The position numbers and the translations under genes were made by a program. From Lachnospiraceae bacterium (GTDB lineage: Bacteria > Bacillota > Clostridia > Lachnospirales > Lachnospiraceae), in the NCBI GenBank assembly GCA_017624835.1, contig JAGAMG010000022.1, positions 1 through 64,000 of the forward strand: DNA of 64,000 nt, in the 5' to 3' direction. The notes below the pieces were generated by a model. The model was given only the letters and a program-made list of their open reading frames with translations, ran no database searches and had not been told where the DNA came from. Within the stretch, counting starts at the first letter, position 1, and the number at the start of each line of letters is the position of its first letter. Shown here in pieces: positions 46,988 through 55,099 of this stretch.

Positions 46988-47236
46988 TCAGTAATGATAC
47001 TCTCTCTTCTGATACAAAAAATTGCGAAGCATACAATCCTGACCATAGGTAACTGTGTGGCACTCTCGGGGAGCTGCCTGTCGTCTCTCATCTACCTCTT
47101 GATCTAAAATCTCTGCAAAAAGGGATTGTTGTGCCTTACCCTGTGCATAAGAATCCGTTGTTTTGTTTGCATCACGCTTTACTTTATCAGTTGTAGAAAC
47201 CGCCATTACTGAATGTACCATAAAAATACTATTCAT
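46988..47236 (-). CDS. Small conserved-type hypothetical protein
   Basis: An 82-residue cytoplasmic protein. A stretch SLFAEILDQEVDERRQAAP is followed by CHTVTYGQDCMLRNFLYQKREYHY, ending in the Tyr-rich REYxY pattern I associate with small unassigned proteins of this family of bacteria. The longer reading frame to 47440 would run across the coaBC promoter and lacks a good start signal, so the ATG at 47236 is used. Its ribosome site is weak: the best AGGAGG lies about 20 bases away. Coding status is supported by the terminator right after the stop. Confidence 0.5.
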   Translation of the reverse strand: MNSIFMVHSVMAVSTTDKVKRDANKTTDSYAQGKAQQSLFAEILDQEVDERRQAAPRECHTVTYGQDCMLRNFLYQKREYHY

Positions 47237-47381
47237 TCCGTATACTGCGACAATCCCTCCTTTGATGCATATTTCAACAGTGTCCGTTCCTTTTATAATA
47301 TATATATCGTCCCATTTTTTTATTCCTTTAGTCTTTTCTGGTACAAAAGTACTATTCTTTTTTGTTCCCCTGCGTTTTAAG

Positions 47382-47410
47382 TTGCTTTTTTCAAGGGATA
47401 CTACTATAAT
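47382..47410 (+). promoter_or_regulatory. Predicted promoter of the coaBC operon
   Basis: -35 TTGCTT (47382-47387), spacer 17, perfect -10 TATAAT (47405-47410), 48 bases before the coaBC start. Confidence 0.75.
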
Positions 47411-47457
47411 GTTATTGATTTTACAATAGATGCACTCCACAGAAAGCGAGGTATCAT

Positions 47458-48657
47458 ATGCTCAAAAACAAAACTGTCGTATTAGCTGTGACCGGAAGTA
47501 TTGCAGCTTATAAAATTGCATCCCTGGCAAGTGCACTGACCAAGCTACATGCAGAGGTTCATGTGTTAATGACCAAGAATGCAACAAATTTTATTAATCC
47601 CATTACTTTTGAAACGTTAACAAGCAGAAAATGTCTGGTGGACACCTTTGACCGGAATTTTGAATATAACGTGGAGCATGTCTCTCTTGCCAAAAAAGCT
47701 GATGTGGTAATGATTGCACCTGCATCTGCCAATGTTATCGGTAAGCTGGCAAACGGAATTGCCGATGACATGCTTACCACCACTATTATGGCATGTAAAT
47801 GTAAGAAAATCATTTCTCCTGCCATGAATACCCAAATGTTTGAAAATCCTGTAGTACAGGATAATCTAAAAAAACTGGAAGGCTACGGCTACGAAGTCAT
47901 TCAGCCCGCTGTAGGACTGCTGGCGTGCAAGGATGTAGGTGCCGGGAAAATGCCGGAGCCGAAGATTTTATTGGAATATATTCTGAAAGAAATCTGTTAC
48001 GAAAAAGATTTAACAGGGCAAAATATTCTGGTAACTGCAGGACCCACTCAGGAATCCGTTGACCCGGTTCGCTATATTACCAATCATTCCAGCGGTAAAA
48101 TGGGCTACGCCATCGCAAAGGTATGTAGCTATCGCGGCGCGAATGTGACATTGGTGTCAGGAAGAACCAACCTTCCTAAGCCGCTCTTTGTTAAAACAAT
48201 AGATATTACTACTGCAAAAGAAATGTTTGATGCCGTAGTACAGGAATATCCCAATCAGGATATCGTCATCAAGGCGGCAGCCGTGGCAGATTATCGTCCC
48301 AAGAATGTGAGCTCGGAAAAGGTTAAAAAATCCGACGATGCCATGAGCATCGAATTAGAACGTACCGATGATATTTTAAAATATCTGGGAGAGCATAAGC
48401 GTTCCGACCAGTTTTTATGCGGTTTTTCCATGGAAACAGAAAATATGCTGGCAAATTCCAGAGCCAAGCTTACCAAAAAGAATCTGGATATGATTGTAGC
48501 AAATAATCTAAAGGTACCGGGTGCAGGCTTTGCAGGGGACACAAATGTGGTCACCTTAATTACACAGGATGAAGAAACGGAACTTCCATTGTTAAGCAAG
48601 GAGGATACTGCTGTACAAATTCTGAATAAAATCTTAGCCTGCAAGCAAACAAATTAA
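47458..48657 (+). CDS. coaBC: Bifunctional phosphopantothenoylcysteine decarboxylase/synthetase CoaBC
   Basis: Two steps of coenzyme A synthesis: joining cysteine to 4'-phosphopantothenate (CoaB) and decarboxylation with FMN (CoaC). The CoaC half (about 1-180) shows VTGSIAAYK near 9-17, the active His in VEHVSLAKKAD near 76, IAPASANVIGKLANGIADD, and PAMNTQMFENP near 121. The CoaB half shows VTAGPTQESVDPVRYITN and SSGKMGYAIA near 195-225, KAAAVADYRP near 272, and GFSMETEN near 322. GAGG precedes the ATG. The order coaBC - ECF S component - coaX makes a pantothenate-to-CoA unit. Confidence 0.97.
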   Translation: MLKNKTVVLAVTGSIAAYKIASLASALTKLHAEVHVLMTKNATNFINPITFETLTSRKCLVDTFDRNFEYNVEHVSLAKKADVVMIAPASANVIGKLANGIADDMLTTTIMACKCKKIISPAMNTQMFENPVVQDNLKKLEGYGYEVIQPAVGLLACKDVGAGKMPEPKILLEYILKEICYEKDLTGQNILVTAGPTQESVDPVRYITNHSSGKMGYAIAKVCSYRGANVTLVSGRTNLPKPLFVKTIDITTAKEMFDAVVQEYPNQDIVIKAAAVADYRPKNVSSEKVKKSDDAMSIELERTDDILKYLGEHKRSDQFLCGFSMETENMLANSRAKLTKKNLDMIVANNLKVPGAGFAGDTNVVTLITQDEETELPLLSKEDTAVQILNKILACKQTN

Positions 48658-48722
48658 CCTTACTACAGACACTTCTGTAATGTATTGTATCTCAAAAGAG
48701 AATGATAACAAGGAGAAAAAAC

Positions 48723-49364
48723 ATGACAACACAATTTACAAAACAGAACAAAACAAAGCAACTGACCATGCTGGGATTGATGATTGGCATCCTGATACTG
48801 ATGGCATATACCCCATTAGGCTACTTAAACATCGGTCCTCTGGCAATTACCTTTAATATGATACCTGTAGCCATTTGTGCGATGACTTTAGGACCTATCG
48901 GCGGCGCAATTGCCGGTGCGGTTTTCGGAATGACAAGCTTCTTACAATGCATCGGCGTGGGTGGCGTCAGTGCAATGGGTGCGATACTTTTTGATATCAA
49001 TCCCTTCTTAGCCTTTGTGCAAAGATTTGTACCCAGATGTCTTGACGGTTTTCTCCTTGGCTACATTTTTCAAGCTGTACGCAAATGGACAAATACTCCC
49101 TTAGCATGCTTTGTTACCGGATTTTTTGCAGCCTTTTTAAATACCGTATTCTTTATGACGGCATTAGTTGGTTTATTCGGAAATACTGAATATGTACAGG
49201 GACTTATCGGCGGCAAAAATATTATTCTCTTTATTTGTACCTTTGTAGGAATTAATGCAGTCTTTGAAATGCTTTCTTCTACAATTATCACCGGTGCTGT
49301 AGGCACCGCTTTACATAAGGCTCGCTTTATTCCTGCTATGGAAAAAAATAAAAAAGAGGCTTAA
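48723..49364 (+). CDS. ECF transporter S component, probably for pantothenate (PanT-like)
   Basis: A 213-residue membrane protein with five to six helices. An N-terminal KQLTMLGLMIGILILMAYTPLGY helix is followed by LGPIGGAIAGAVFGMTSF and SAMGAILF. This is the pattern of substrate-binding S components of energy-coupling factor importers, which use shared EcfA/EcfT energy modules. Its place between coaBC and coaX strongly suggests pantothenate as substrate; that is inference from context. The ATG at 48723 has AAGGAG seven bases upstream, better than 48702. Confidence 0.85.
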   Translation: MTTQFTKQNKTKQLTMLGLMIGILILMAYTPLGYLNIGPLAITFNMIPVAICAMTLGPIGGAIAGAVFGMTSFLQCIGVGGVSAMGAILFDINPFLAFVQRFVPRCLDGFLLGYIFQAVRKWTNTPLACFVTGFFAAFLNTVFFMTALVGLFGNTEYVQGLIGGKNIILFICTFVGINAVFEMLSSTIITGAVGTALHKARFIPAMEKNKKEA

Positions 49365-49391
49365 ATTTGAAGCAAAATTGGAGTTGAAATT

Positions 49392-50159
49392 ATGATTTTA
49401 GCAATTGATATTGGAAATACAAACATTGTAATCGGATGCATTGACAAAAATAAAACTCATTTTATTGAGCGCGTATCCACAGACAGAAGTAAAACAGAAT
49501 TAGAGTACGCCATTGTAATCAAAAATGTGTTGGATCTTTACCAGATTCCTCCCAGCACTCTGGAAGGAGGAATTGTCTGTTCTGTAGTGCCTCAAATTAC
49601 CGGTATTGTAAGAATTGCCACAGAAAAAATTCTGCAAAAGGAAGTAATGGTATTAGGTCCCGGAATCAAAACCGGCATGAATATTCTGATGGACAATCCT
49701 GCTCAGGTAGGAAGTGATTTAATTGCCGATGCAGTGGGTGCAATCAATGAATATCCTACTCCATTGATTATATTTGATATGGGAACTGCAACCACTGTCT
49801 GCGTTGTGGACAGCAAGAAAAACTATATTGGCGGAATGATTATCCCCGGAATCCGCACCGCTTTAGATGCTCTGACAGCAAGGGCTGCACAGCTTTCCGG
49901 GATTGAGCTTGTGCCCCCCAAGCGCGTTATTGGAAAAAATACTATTGAATGCATGAGAAGTGGTATCATTACCAGTAATGCAGCTGCCGTAGACGGCATT
50001 GTGGAAAGAATGGAAGAAGAGTTGGGTGAGAAAGCTACCGTAGTAGCAACCGGCGGCCTTGCTAAAACAATTATTCCTTTCTGCAAAAAGCAGGTTATTT
50101 TGGATGAGGATTTGTTATTAAAGGGATTACTTTGTATTTACGAAAAGAACAAGGCATAA
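49392..50159 (+). CDS. coaX: Type III pantothenate kinase
   Basis: First step of CoA synthesis, phosphorylating pantothenate. The 255 residues of the CoaX ASKHA-fold show LAIDIGNTNIVIGC (2-15), GIVCSVVPQIT near 60, GPGIKTGMNIL and PAQVGSDLIADAVGA near 107-121, the ATP loop FDMGTATTVCVVD near 131-143, GGMIIPGIRTALDAL near 150-164, and VATGGLAKTI near 218. Type III kinases are not feedback-inhibited by CoA. GGAG lies eight bases before the ATG. Confidence 0.97.
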   Translation: MILAIDIGNTNIVIGCIDKNKTHFIERVSTDRSKTELEYAIVIKNVLDLYQIPPSTLEGGIVCSVVPQITGIVRIATEKILQKEVMVLGPGIKTGMNILMDNPAQVGSDLIADAVGAINEYPTPLIIFDMGTATTVCVVDSKKNYIGGMIIPGIRTALDALTARAAQLSGIELVPPKRVIGKNTIECMRSGIITSNAAAVDGIVERMEEELGEKATVVATGGLAKTIIPFCKKQVILDEDLLLKGLLCIYEKNKA

Positions 50160-50166
50160 TTTTGCC

Positions 50167-50195
50167 TTGACAAATTCATCAGAAACCGATACACT
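50167..50195 (+). promoter_or_regulatory. Consensus promoter of the SRP RNA gene
   Basis: -35 TTGACA (50167-50172), spacer exactly 17, -10 TACACT (50190-50195). The expected transcription start coincides with the first paired base of the RNA. Confidence 0.9.
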
Positions 50196-50201
50196 AATAA
50201 A

Positions 50202-50360
50202 GCCGTATGTGTCTGAGACGCTTGCAGTGGTGAAGCTCGGTCTTACGCAATGGAAATCTACGAACCGTGTCAGGTTGGGAACAAAGCAGCACTAAGTAGA
50301 ACCTTCCATGTGCCGTGAGGAAACTGGGTGGAGCTGTAGGTATGCTCAGTGCATACGGTC
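50202..50360 (+). ncRNA. ffs: Signal recognition particle RNA
   Basis: The SRP core is recognisable: GTGTCAGGTTG, a GGAA tetraloop, then CAAAGCAGCACTAAG, the internal loops bound by Ffh. The ends pair (GCCGTATG with CATACGGT), closing a rod of about 160 bases with GGAAATCTACGAACC facing the 3' side. This is shorter than the Bacillus SRP RNA (about 270) and longer than E. coli 4.5S (114), so the Alu region is reduced or altered. Precise ends are estimated from pairing and promoter position. Confidence 0.9.
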
Positions 50361-50408
50361 TTTGAATTTACGGAGAATTTTTTAAACTGTAAGGAGTGTT
50401 AGCAAAGC

Positions 50409-51356
50409 ATGACTACTATTCTTGAAACAATGCAGGATTGTACACTTTGTCCCAGAAACTGCCATGTGGACAGACTTCATGGTCAGGTTAGCTATTGCGG
50501 TCAGACCGCTTCCCTTACTGCTGCCAGGGCTGCTTTACATTTTTGGGAAGAACCCTGTCTATCCGGTATTCAGGGCTCCGGCACTGTTTTTTTCTCCGGC
50601 TGCAATCTTCGTTGTGTATTCTGTCAGAATCATAATATTGCCATAGGCAAAACCGGCTCTCCCATCACATTAGAGCGTTTAAGTGATATTTTTTTAGAAT
50701 TGCAGGATAAGGGCGCTCATAACATCAATCTGGTTACCCCCACACATTTTATTCCCCAAATAGCATATTCTTTGGAAAATGCCAAAAATCATGGCCTGTC
50801 CATTCCTGTTGTTTACAATACAGGTAGCTATGAAAAAGTGGAATCCTTGCGCTTTTTAGATGGATTGGTGGATATCTACCTTCCCGATTTGAAATATTAT
50901 TCGCCCGAGCTTAGCCTGCGTTATTCCCATGCTGCGGATTATTTTGAAATTGCCACTGCCGCCATCGCAGAAATGTATCGTCAGGTAGGCAAGCCCATTA
51001 TGTCCTCTGCTTGTTTAGATATTCAACACAATTCCCAAACCGAGCCAGTCACATTAATGCAAAAAGGCTGTATTGTACGTCATTTGATTCTTCCCGGGCA
51101 AACAAAGGATTCCAAGAAAATCCTACGTTATCTTTACGAAACATATCAAAATGACATATATGTCAGCATTATGAATCAGTACACCCCACTGCCACATGTG
51201 GCGGAGATACCTGAGTTAAACCGCACAGTTACTGCCCAAGAATATAATCGTGTGATTACCTTTGCCCAAAGATTAGGTATTGAAAATGGCTTTATTCAAG
51301 AAGGAAGCACCGCCAGCGAAAGTTTTATCCCCGACTTTGACTGTCAGGGCATTTGA
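50409..51356 (+). CDS. Radical SAM protein, PflA-like
   Basis: A 315-residue radical SAM protein of the pyruvate-formate-lyase-activase-like class. The cluster motif CNLRCVFC lies near 65-72. N-terminal cysteines CTLCPRNC (11-18) and SYCGQ near 29 form an extra conserved set typical of this subgroup. INLVTPTHF near 110-118 and YLPDLKYYSPEL near 157-168 are also family landmarks. The target protein or molecule is not known. It follows the SRP RNA; its ribosome site (AAGGAG) lies about 13 bases before the ATG. Confidence 0.85.
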   Translation: MTTILETMQDCTLCPRNCHVDRLHGQVSYCGQTASLTAARAALHFWEEPCLSGIQGSGTVFFSGCNLRCVFCQNHNIAIGKTGSPITLERLSDIFLELQDKGAHNINLVTPTHFIPQIAYSLENAKNHGLSIPVVYNTGSYEKVESLRFLDGLVDIYLPDLKYYSPELSLRYSHAADYFEIATAAIAEMYRQVGKPIMSSACLDIQHNSQTEPVTLMQKGCIVRHLILPGQTKDSKKILRYLYETYQNDIYVSIMNQYTPLPHVAEIPELNRTVTAQEYNRVITFAQRLGIENGFIQEGSTASESFIPDFDCQGI

Positions 51357-51398
51357 CCGTATAAGCGTTGGATGAAATCATCGCAGTTACCGCATTTA

Positions 51399-52424
51399 CT
51401 ACAATTCCACCCGAATCATGTAATAGCCATAGTCTCCATTATCCGCCGGTTCCTCCTTACACTCAAAGCTTTCAAAACCAAACATCATAGCCACCTGCTT
51501 TTCCCGTTCATAAAAATTGCCGGGAACTCCTATGTAATAACGAATTTCACCACGCAATTCCATTCGTGCCAATATTAAATGACGATAGTTATAATAGCCA
51601 TGCAGCAAAAAGCTATTGTGAACCAATTGGTAATACCTCTGATTTAAAATAACAAAATCTTCGGGACTGATTTTCAAATATCCCCTTTCATCCTCAAAGG
51701 GATTTATATGAGGATAGATAGCTGCGATTTGATTCCATTTGGTTGACAACATCTGTTTATTATTTCCTTGTTCTTCTTTCTTGTTTCCTTCTTCTTTCCT
51801 CCTTTCCTTCTCTACCTTGCTTGCTTTCTCTTCCTTGCTCGCTTTCTCTTCCTTGCTTACTTTCTCTTCCTTGCTTACTTTCTCTTCCTTGCTTACTTTC
51901 TCTTCCTTGCTTACTTTCTCTTCCTTGCTTACTTTCTCTTCCTTGCTCGCTTTCTCTTCCTCACTTGTTTTTTCTTCAGTGTTTGGCATTTCCTCGATAT
52001 CCGCCTTCGTTTCTATGCTTTCCCGATTTTCTTTTTCTCTATTTTCTCGCTGCCACTCCGCCTCTTCTGTCTTTTGCAACTGCTTATCTACTATTCGACA
52101 GCGCAACTCTCTTCCTGCACCTATAGGAATACGCACAGACTCCAAATTTTCATAAGAGATACCCTGGCACAAATCATTGGTTGAGAGTTCTAGTTGCAGC
52201 ATACCTTTTCCACCCTGCAATTCTATGAAGCCTAACTGCGCTTCCCGTTCTCCGCCAATCAAATAGATTTCCTTACAAAAAGTATCTGTTACATGCAAAC
52301 CGGATATTTGAATTAAAAAAGCACAGGTATTGTCACGGACATTTATTTTCAGGAATCCCACGCTGTTTATGCGCTCTCCATCTTTTATATAATCAAAGTA
52401 TTTAATTTTTCTATCATATCGCAT
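51399..52424 (-). CDS. Repeat-linker protein with C-terminal DUF6128-like domain
   Basis: A 341-residue protein in three parts. An N-terminal beta-rich domain (about 1-110) contains VGFLKINVRDNTCAFLIQISG and GFIELQGGKGMLQLEL-type strands. A charged linker (about 118-215) includes nine hexapeptides of the EEKVSK type (about 150-203). The C-terminal domain (about 222-341) has WNQIAAIYPHINPFED, YQLVHNSFLLHGYYNYRHLIL and a final GYYMIRVEL; I associate it with a Lachnospiraceae DUF6128-type family, with moderate confidence. The ATG at 52424 has a GGGGGTG site. The linker is encoded by exact 18-bp repeats, so its length probably varies between strains. Confidence 0.65.
   Translation of the reverse strand: MRYDRKIKYFDYIKDGERINSVGFLKINVRDNTCAFLIQISGLHVTDTFCKEIYLIGGEREAQLGFIELQGGKGMLQLELSTNDLCQGISYENLESVRIPIGAGRELRCRIVDKQLQKTEEAEWQRENREKENRESIETKADIEEMPNTEEKTSEEEKASKEEKVSKEEKVSKEEKVSKEEKVSKEEKVSKEEKASKEEKASKVEKERRKEEGNKKEEQGNNKQMLSTKWNQIAAIYPHINPFEDERGYLKISPEDFVILNQRYYQLVHNSFLLHGYYNYRHLILARMELRGEIRYYIGVPGNFYEREKQVAMMFGFESFECKEEPADNGDYGYYMIRVEL
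51816..51977. repeat. Tandem 18-bp coding repeat, nine units
   Basis: Units of CTTGCTTACTTTCTCTTC (plus strand) are repeated in register with codons; the five central ones are identical. They encode the EEKVSK hexads of the minus-strand gene. Total 162 bases. Confidence 0.9.
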
Positions 52425-52536
52425 AAAAACACCCCCACAAACACTTATTTGCATCTCATTAATTTAAGTATATGTGGGGGTTGTCTCTAACATTCCTAAT
52501 GTACTTTTCTACGAATTAAGTTAACTTTTTATAACA

Positions 52537-53625
52537 CTAATATTCAATAGTCTCCAGATATTTCATATAATTTACTACCATCAAGGCAATCTTAAAGGTG
52601 AGTGCATCGTCAAAGCTACGCAAATCTAAACCCGTGCTCTTCTGAATTTTTTCAATACGATATACCAAAGTGTTTCGATGCACAAAAAGCTGCCTTGAAG
52701 TTTCCGATACATTTAAGTTATTTTCAAAGAACTTGTTTAATGTGGTTAATGTCTCTTCATCCAAATCATAGGGGACATTATCTCCAAATATTTCTTCAAT
52801 AAAAATCTTACAAAGATTTACAGGCAACTGATAAATCAAACGTCCGATTCCCAACGCACTGTAAGCAACTACATTTTTCTCAGCATAAAAGATTTTACCT
52901 ACATCCAATGCCATTTTAGCTTCCTTATAGGACTTAGAAACATCCTTCAGTTCCTGAACCACTGTACCATATGCCACTTTCACATTTAACATAGCTTCCG
53001 CATTCATCATTGCTACAATGGTTTCAGCCACATCTACTAATGTCTCCGGCGAACTATCATCCTCTAAGGACTTAATTAAAATGACACTGCTTTCATCCAC
53101 CGCAGTAATATAGTCTCCTGCCTGACTGGAAAACATTCCTTTCAGCAATTCTGTAACAATACCATCTTTTTCCAGTTTAGTCTCCACCAAAAACACAACT
53201 CTGGGACATGTAGCTTCAACACGAAGCTTTTTAGCTCTGTTGTAAATATCCACTAACAACAGATTATCCAATAACAGATTCTGGAAGAAGTTGTTTCTGT
53301 CAAATCTTTCCTTATAAGCAATCACAAGATTATGTATCTGACTGACAGCAATCTTTCCTACCATATATACATCATCACTCATACCACGAGCAACCAGAAT
53401 ATAAATCAATTCTCCGTCATCCTGAATCTTCAGCAGATGGTGAGGACCAATCACCTGGCTATCCGCCGGAGAATTTGCAAAACCGCTAATTAAACTATCC
53501 GTTATATCACTGTTTTCCATGGTAGTAGCCACTGTTACCCCCGCCAAATCATATACAGCCAAGTCCACTTTGGTAATTGCTTTTAACTCATCAATGCTGG
53601 TCTGAATTATCTGATTTGTAATCAT
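52537..53625 (-). CDS. CdaR/PucR-type transcriptional regulator
   Basis: A 362-residue regulator. The N-terminal diacid-sensing-like part has VDLAVYDLAGVTVATTMEN near 19-37, a middle GGDEF-like region follows (about 135-280), and a C-terminal PucR helix-turn-helix has LNVSETSRQLFVHRNTLVYRIEKI near 312-335. Similar regulators of the CdaR family are commonly found beside the shared sugar-importer ATPase MsmX/UgpC in Clostridia, as here. It has its own promoter (53677-53705), so it is not part of the ATPase transcript. The effector is unknown. Confidence 0.85.
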   Translation of the reverse strand: MITNQIIQTSIDELKAITKVDLAVYDLAGVTVATTMENSDITDSLISGFANSPADSQVIGPHHLLKIQDDGELIYILVARGMSDDVYMVGKIAVSQIHNLVIAYKERFDRNNFFQNLLLDNLLLVDIYNRAKKLRVEATCPRVVFLVETKLEKDGIVTELLKGMFSSQAGDYITAVDESSVILIKSLEDDSSPETLVDVAETIVAMMNAEAMLNVKVAYGTVVQELKDVSKSYKEAKMALDVGKIFYAEKNVVAYSALGIGRLIYQLPVNLCKIFIEEIFGDNVPYDLDEETLTTLNKFFENNLNVSETSRQLFVHRNTLVYRIEKIQKSTGLDLRSFDDALTFKIALMVVNYMKYLETIEY

Positions 53626-53676
53626 TATGCATCCTCACTTCCACTTTTCTCTTAATCCATTTTAGTTCTTGCCTAT

Positions 53677-53705
53677 ATCTTATCTGATTTTTAATACATT
53701 CGCAA
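53677..53705 (-). promoter_or_regulatory. Predicted promoter of the CdaR-like regulator
   Basis: Minus strand: -35 TTGCGA (53700-53705), spacer 17, -10 TAAGAT (53677-53682). It begins just after the ugpC terminator. Confidence 0.65.
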
Positions 53706-53716
53706 GAAAAAACTAA

Positions 53717-53738
53717 GGGGTGCTGTTTCCAGCACCCC
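53717..53738 (-). terminator. Terminator of ugpC/msmX
   Basis: GGGGTGCTG-TTTC-CAGCACCCC, a perfect 9-bp GC-rich stem with a 4-base loop; TTAGTTTTTTC follows on the minus strand. It lies 14 bases after the stop. Confidence 0.9.
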
Positions 53739-53751
53739 CGAATAATCTTTA

Positions 53752-54864
53752 TTAGTTGGTAATAACCTGCTCGGTCTCTTTGTCGAATACGTGAATCTTC
53801 TCAACATCAAGAGCAAACTTAATGGTATCGCCAGGTCTAGCAGTTGTACGAGAATCTACTCTTGCAGTGATAGGGAACTCTGCTAAATCGAAGTATAAGT
53901 AAACTTCTGCACCAAGTAACTCGTATACCTTAACGGTGGATTCGAATACGCTCTGAGGTGAAGACTCGATGAACATTTCAGAATCATATACATCTTCAGG
54001 ACGAATACCGAAGGTAACAACCTTTCCGTTGTAACCGCCATCGATTAACTTCTTGGATTTTGCAGGAGGCAAAGGAATGCTCTTGCCAGCGATTTCTAAG
54101 CTAGCAACATCGCCATTTACCTTAACGGTAGCATCTAAGAAGTTCATCTGAGGAGATCCCATGAATCCTGCTACGAACAGGTTCTGAGGCTTCTCATATA
54201 AGTTCTGAGGGGTATCAACCTGCTGGATAACACCATCCTTCATAACTACGATTCTATCACCAAGGGTCATAGCCTCTGTCTGGTCATGTGTAACGTAGAT
54301 GATGGTGGTACCTAATCTCTGATGTAACTTAGCGATCTCGATACGCATCTGTACACGCAGCTTAGCATCCAAGTTGGAAAGAGGCTCATCCATAAGGAAT
54401 ACCTTAGGATTACGAACGATAGCACGACCCATAGCAACACGCTGTCTCTGACCACCGGAAAGAGCCTTAGGCTTACGATCAAGAAGGGGAGTTAAGTCAA
54501 GAATCTTAGCTGCTTCCTTAACCATCTTATCAATCTGATCCTTAGGAACTTTTCTTAACTTAAGACCAAATGCCATATTGTCATATACGGACATATGAGG
54601 ATACAGAGCGTAGTTCTGGAATACCATTGCGATATCTCTGTCCTTAGGCTCTACATCGTTAACTACTCTGTCACCAATCTTTAATTCACCAGAAGAAATG
54701 TCTTCCAGACCTGCAATCATACGAAGGGTGGTGGACTTACCACAACCTGAAGGTCCTACGAAGATGATGAATTCCTTATCTGCGATTTCAAGGTTGAAAT
54801 CCTTAACTGCTTCAAAGCCGTTAGGATATACTTTGCAGACATTTTTTAAACTTAAACTTGCCAT
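53752..54864 (-). CDS. ugpC: Sugar ABC transporter ATP-binding protein (MsmX/UgpC type)
   Basis: A 370-residue ATPase that energises carbohydrate importers and in Firmicutes is shared among several. Walker A GPSGCGKST (38-46), Q-loop MVFQNYALYPH near 79-89, signature LSGGQRQRVAMGRA near 135-148, Walker B VFLMDEPLSNLDA near 154-166, His switch VTHDQTEAMTLGD near 190-202, and a C-terminal TOBE domain (about 240-370) are all intact. No permease or binding protein is nearby, consistent with a multitask ATPase. The gene has its own terminator. Confidence 0.95.
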   Translation of the reverse strand: MASLSLKNVCKVYPNGFEAVKDFNLEIADKEFIIFVGPSGCGKSTTLRMIAGLEDISSGELKIGDRVVNDVEPKDRDIAMVFQNYALYPHMSVYDNMAFGLKLRKVPKDQIDKMVKEAAKILDLTPLLDRKPKALSGGQRQRVAMGRAIVRNPKVFLMDEPLSNLDAKLRVQMRIEIAKLHQRLGTTIIYVTHDQTEAMTLGDRIVVMKDGVIQQVDTPQNLYEKPQNLFVAGFMGSPQMNFLDATVKVNGDVASLEIAGKSIPLPPAKSKKLIDGGYNGKVVTFGIRPEDVYDSEMFIESSPQSVFESTVKVYELLGAEVYLYFDLAEFPITARVDSRTTARPGDTIKFALDVEKIHVFDKETEQVITN

Positions 54865-55099
54865 GATAGTAAACTCCTTTCGTGTTCACAATAATACTTT
54901 TTCCTTTTTATTAAAACGACTTTCATCGTTTGAACCTGTACCTAGTATAACGAAAAACCTGACTTTTTGCCATACCACTATTTCACAAAGATTTTTCGTA
55001 TGATTGTAAAAATTGCTTATAAACTTTATTTTTTTTACAAACCCTTGTCAAGTTGAACAAAATGTTTTTATTTTTATAGACAAATTATACAATTCATGT

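Noticed and set aside
46988..47440. 150-codon form of the small hypothetical gene
   Set aside because: It would cover the TTGCTT-17-TATAAT promoter of coaBC and has no suitable ribosome site.
51816..51977. CRISPR-like array
   Set aside because: Units are 18 bp, directly joined with no spacers, and encode protein repeats.
51739..52184. Three plus-strand ORFs across the 18-bp repeat
   Set aside because: All three frames stay open only because the repeat lacks stops; Leu/Ser/Phe repeats with no start signals.
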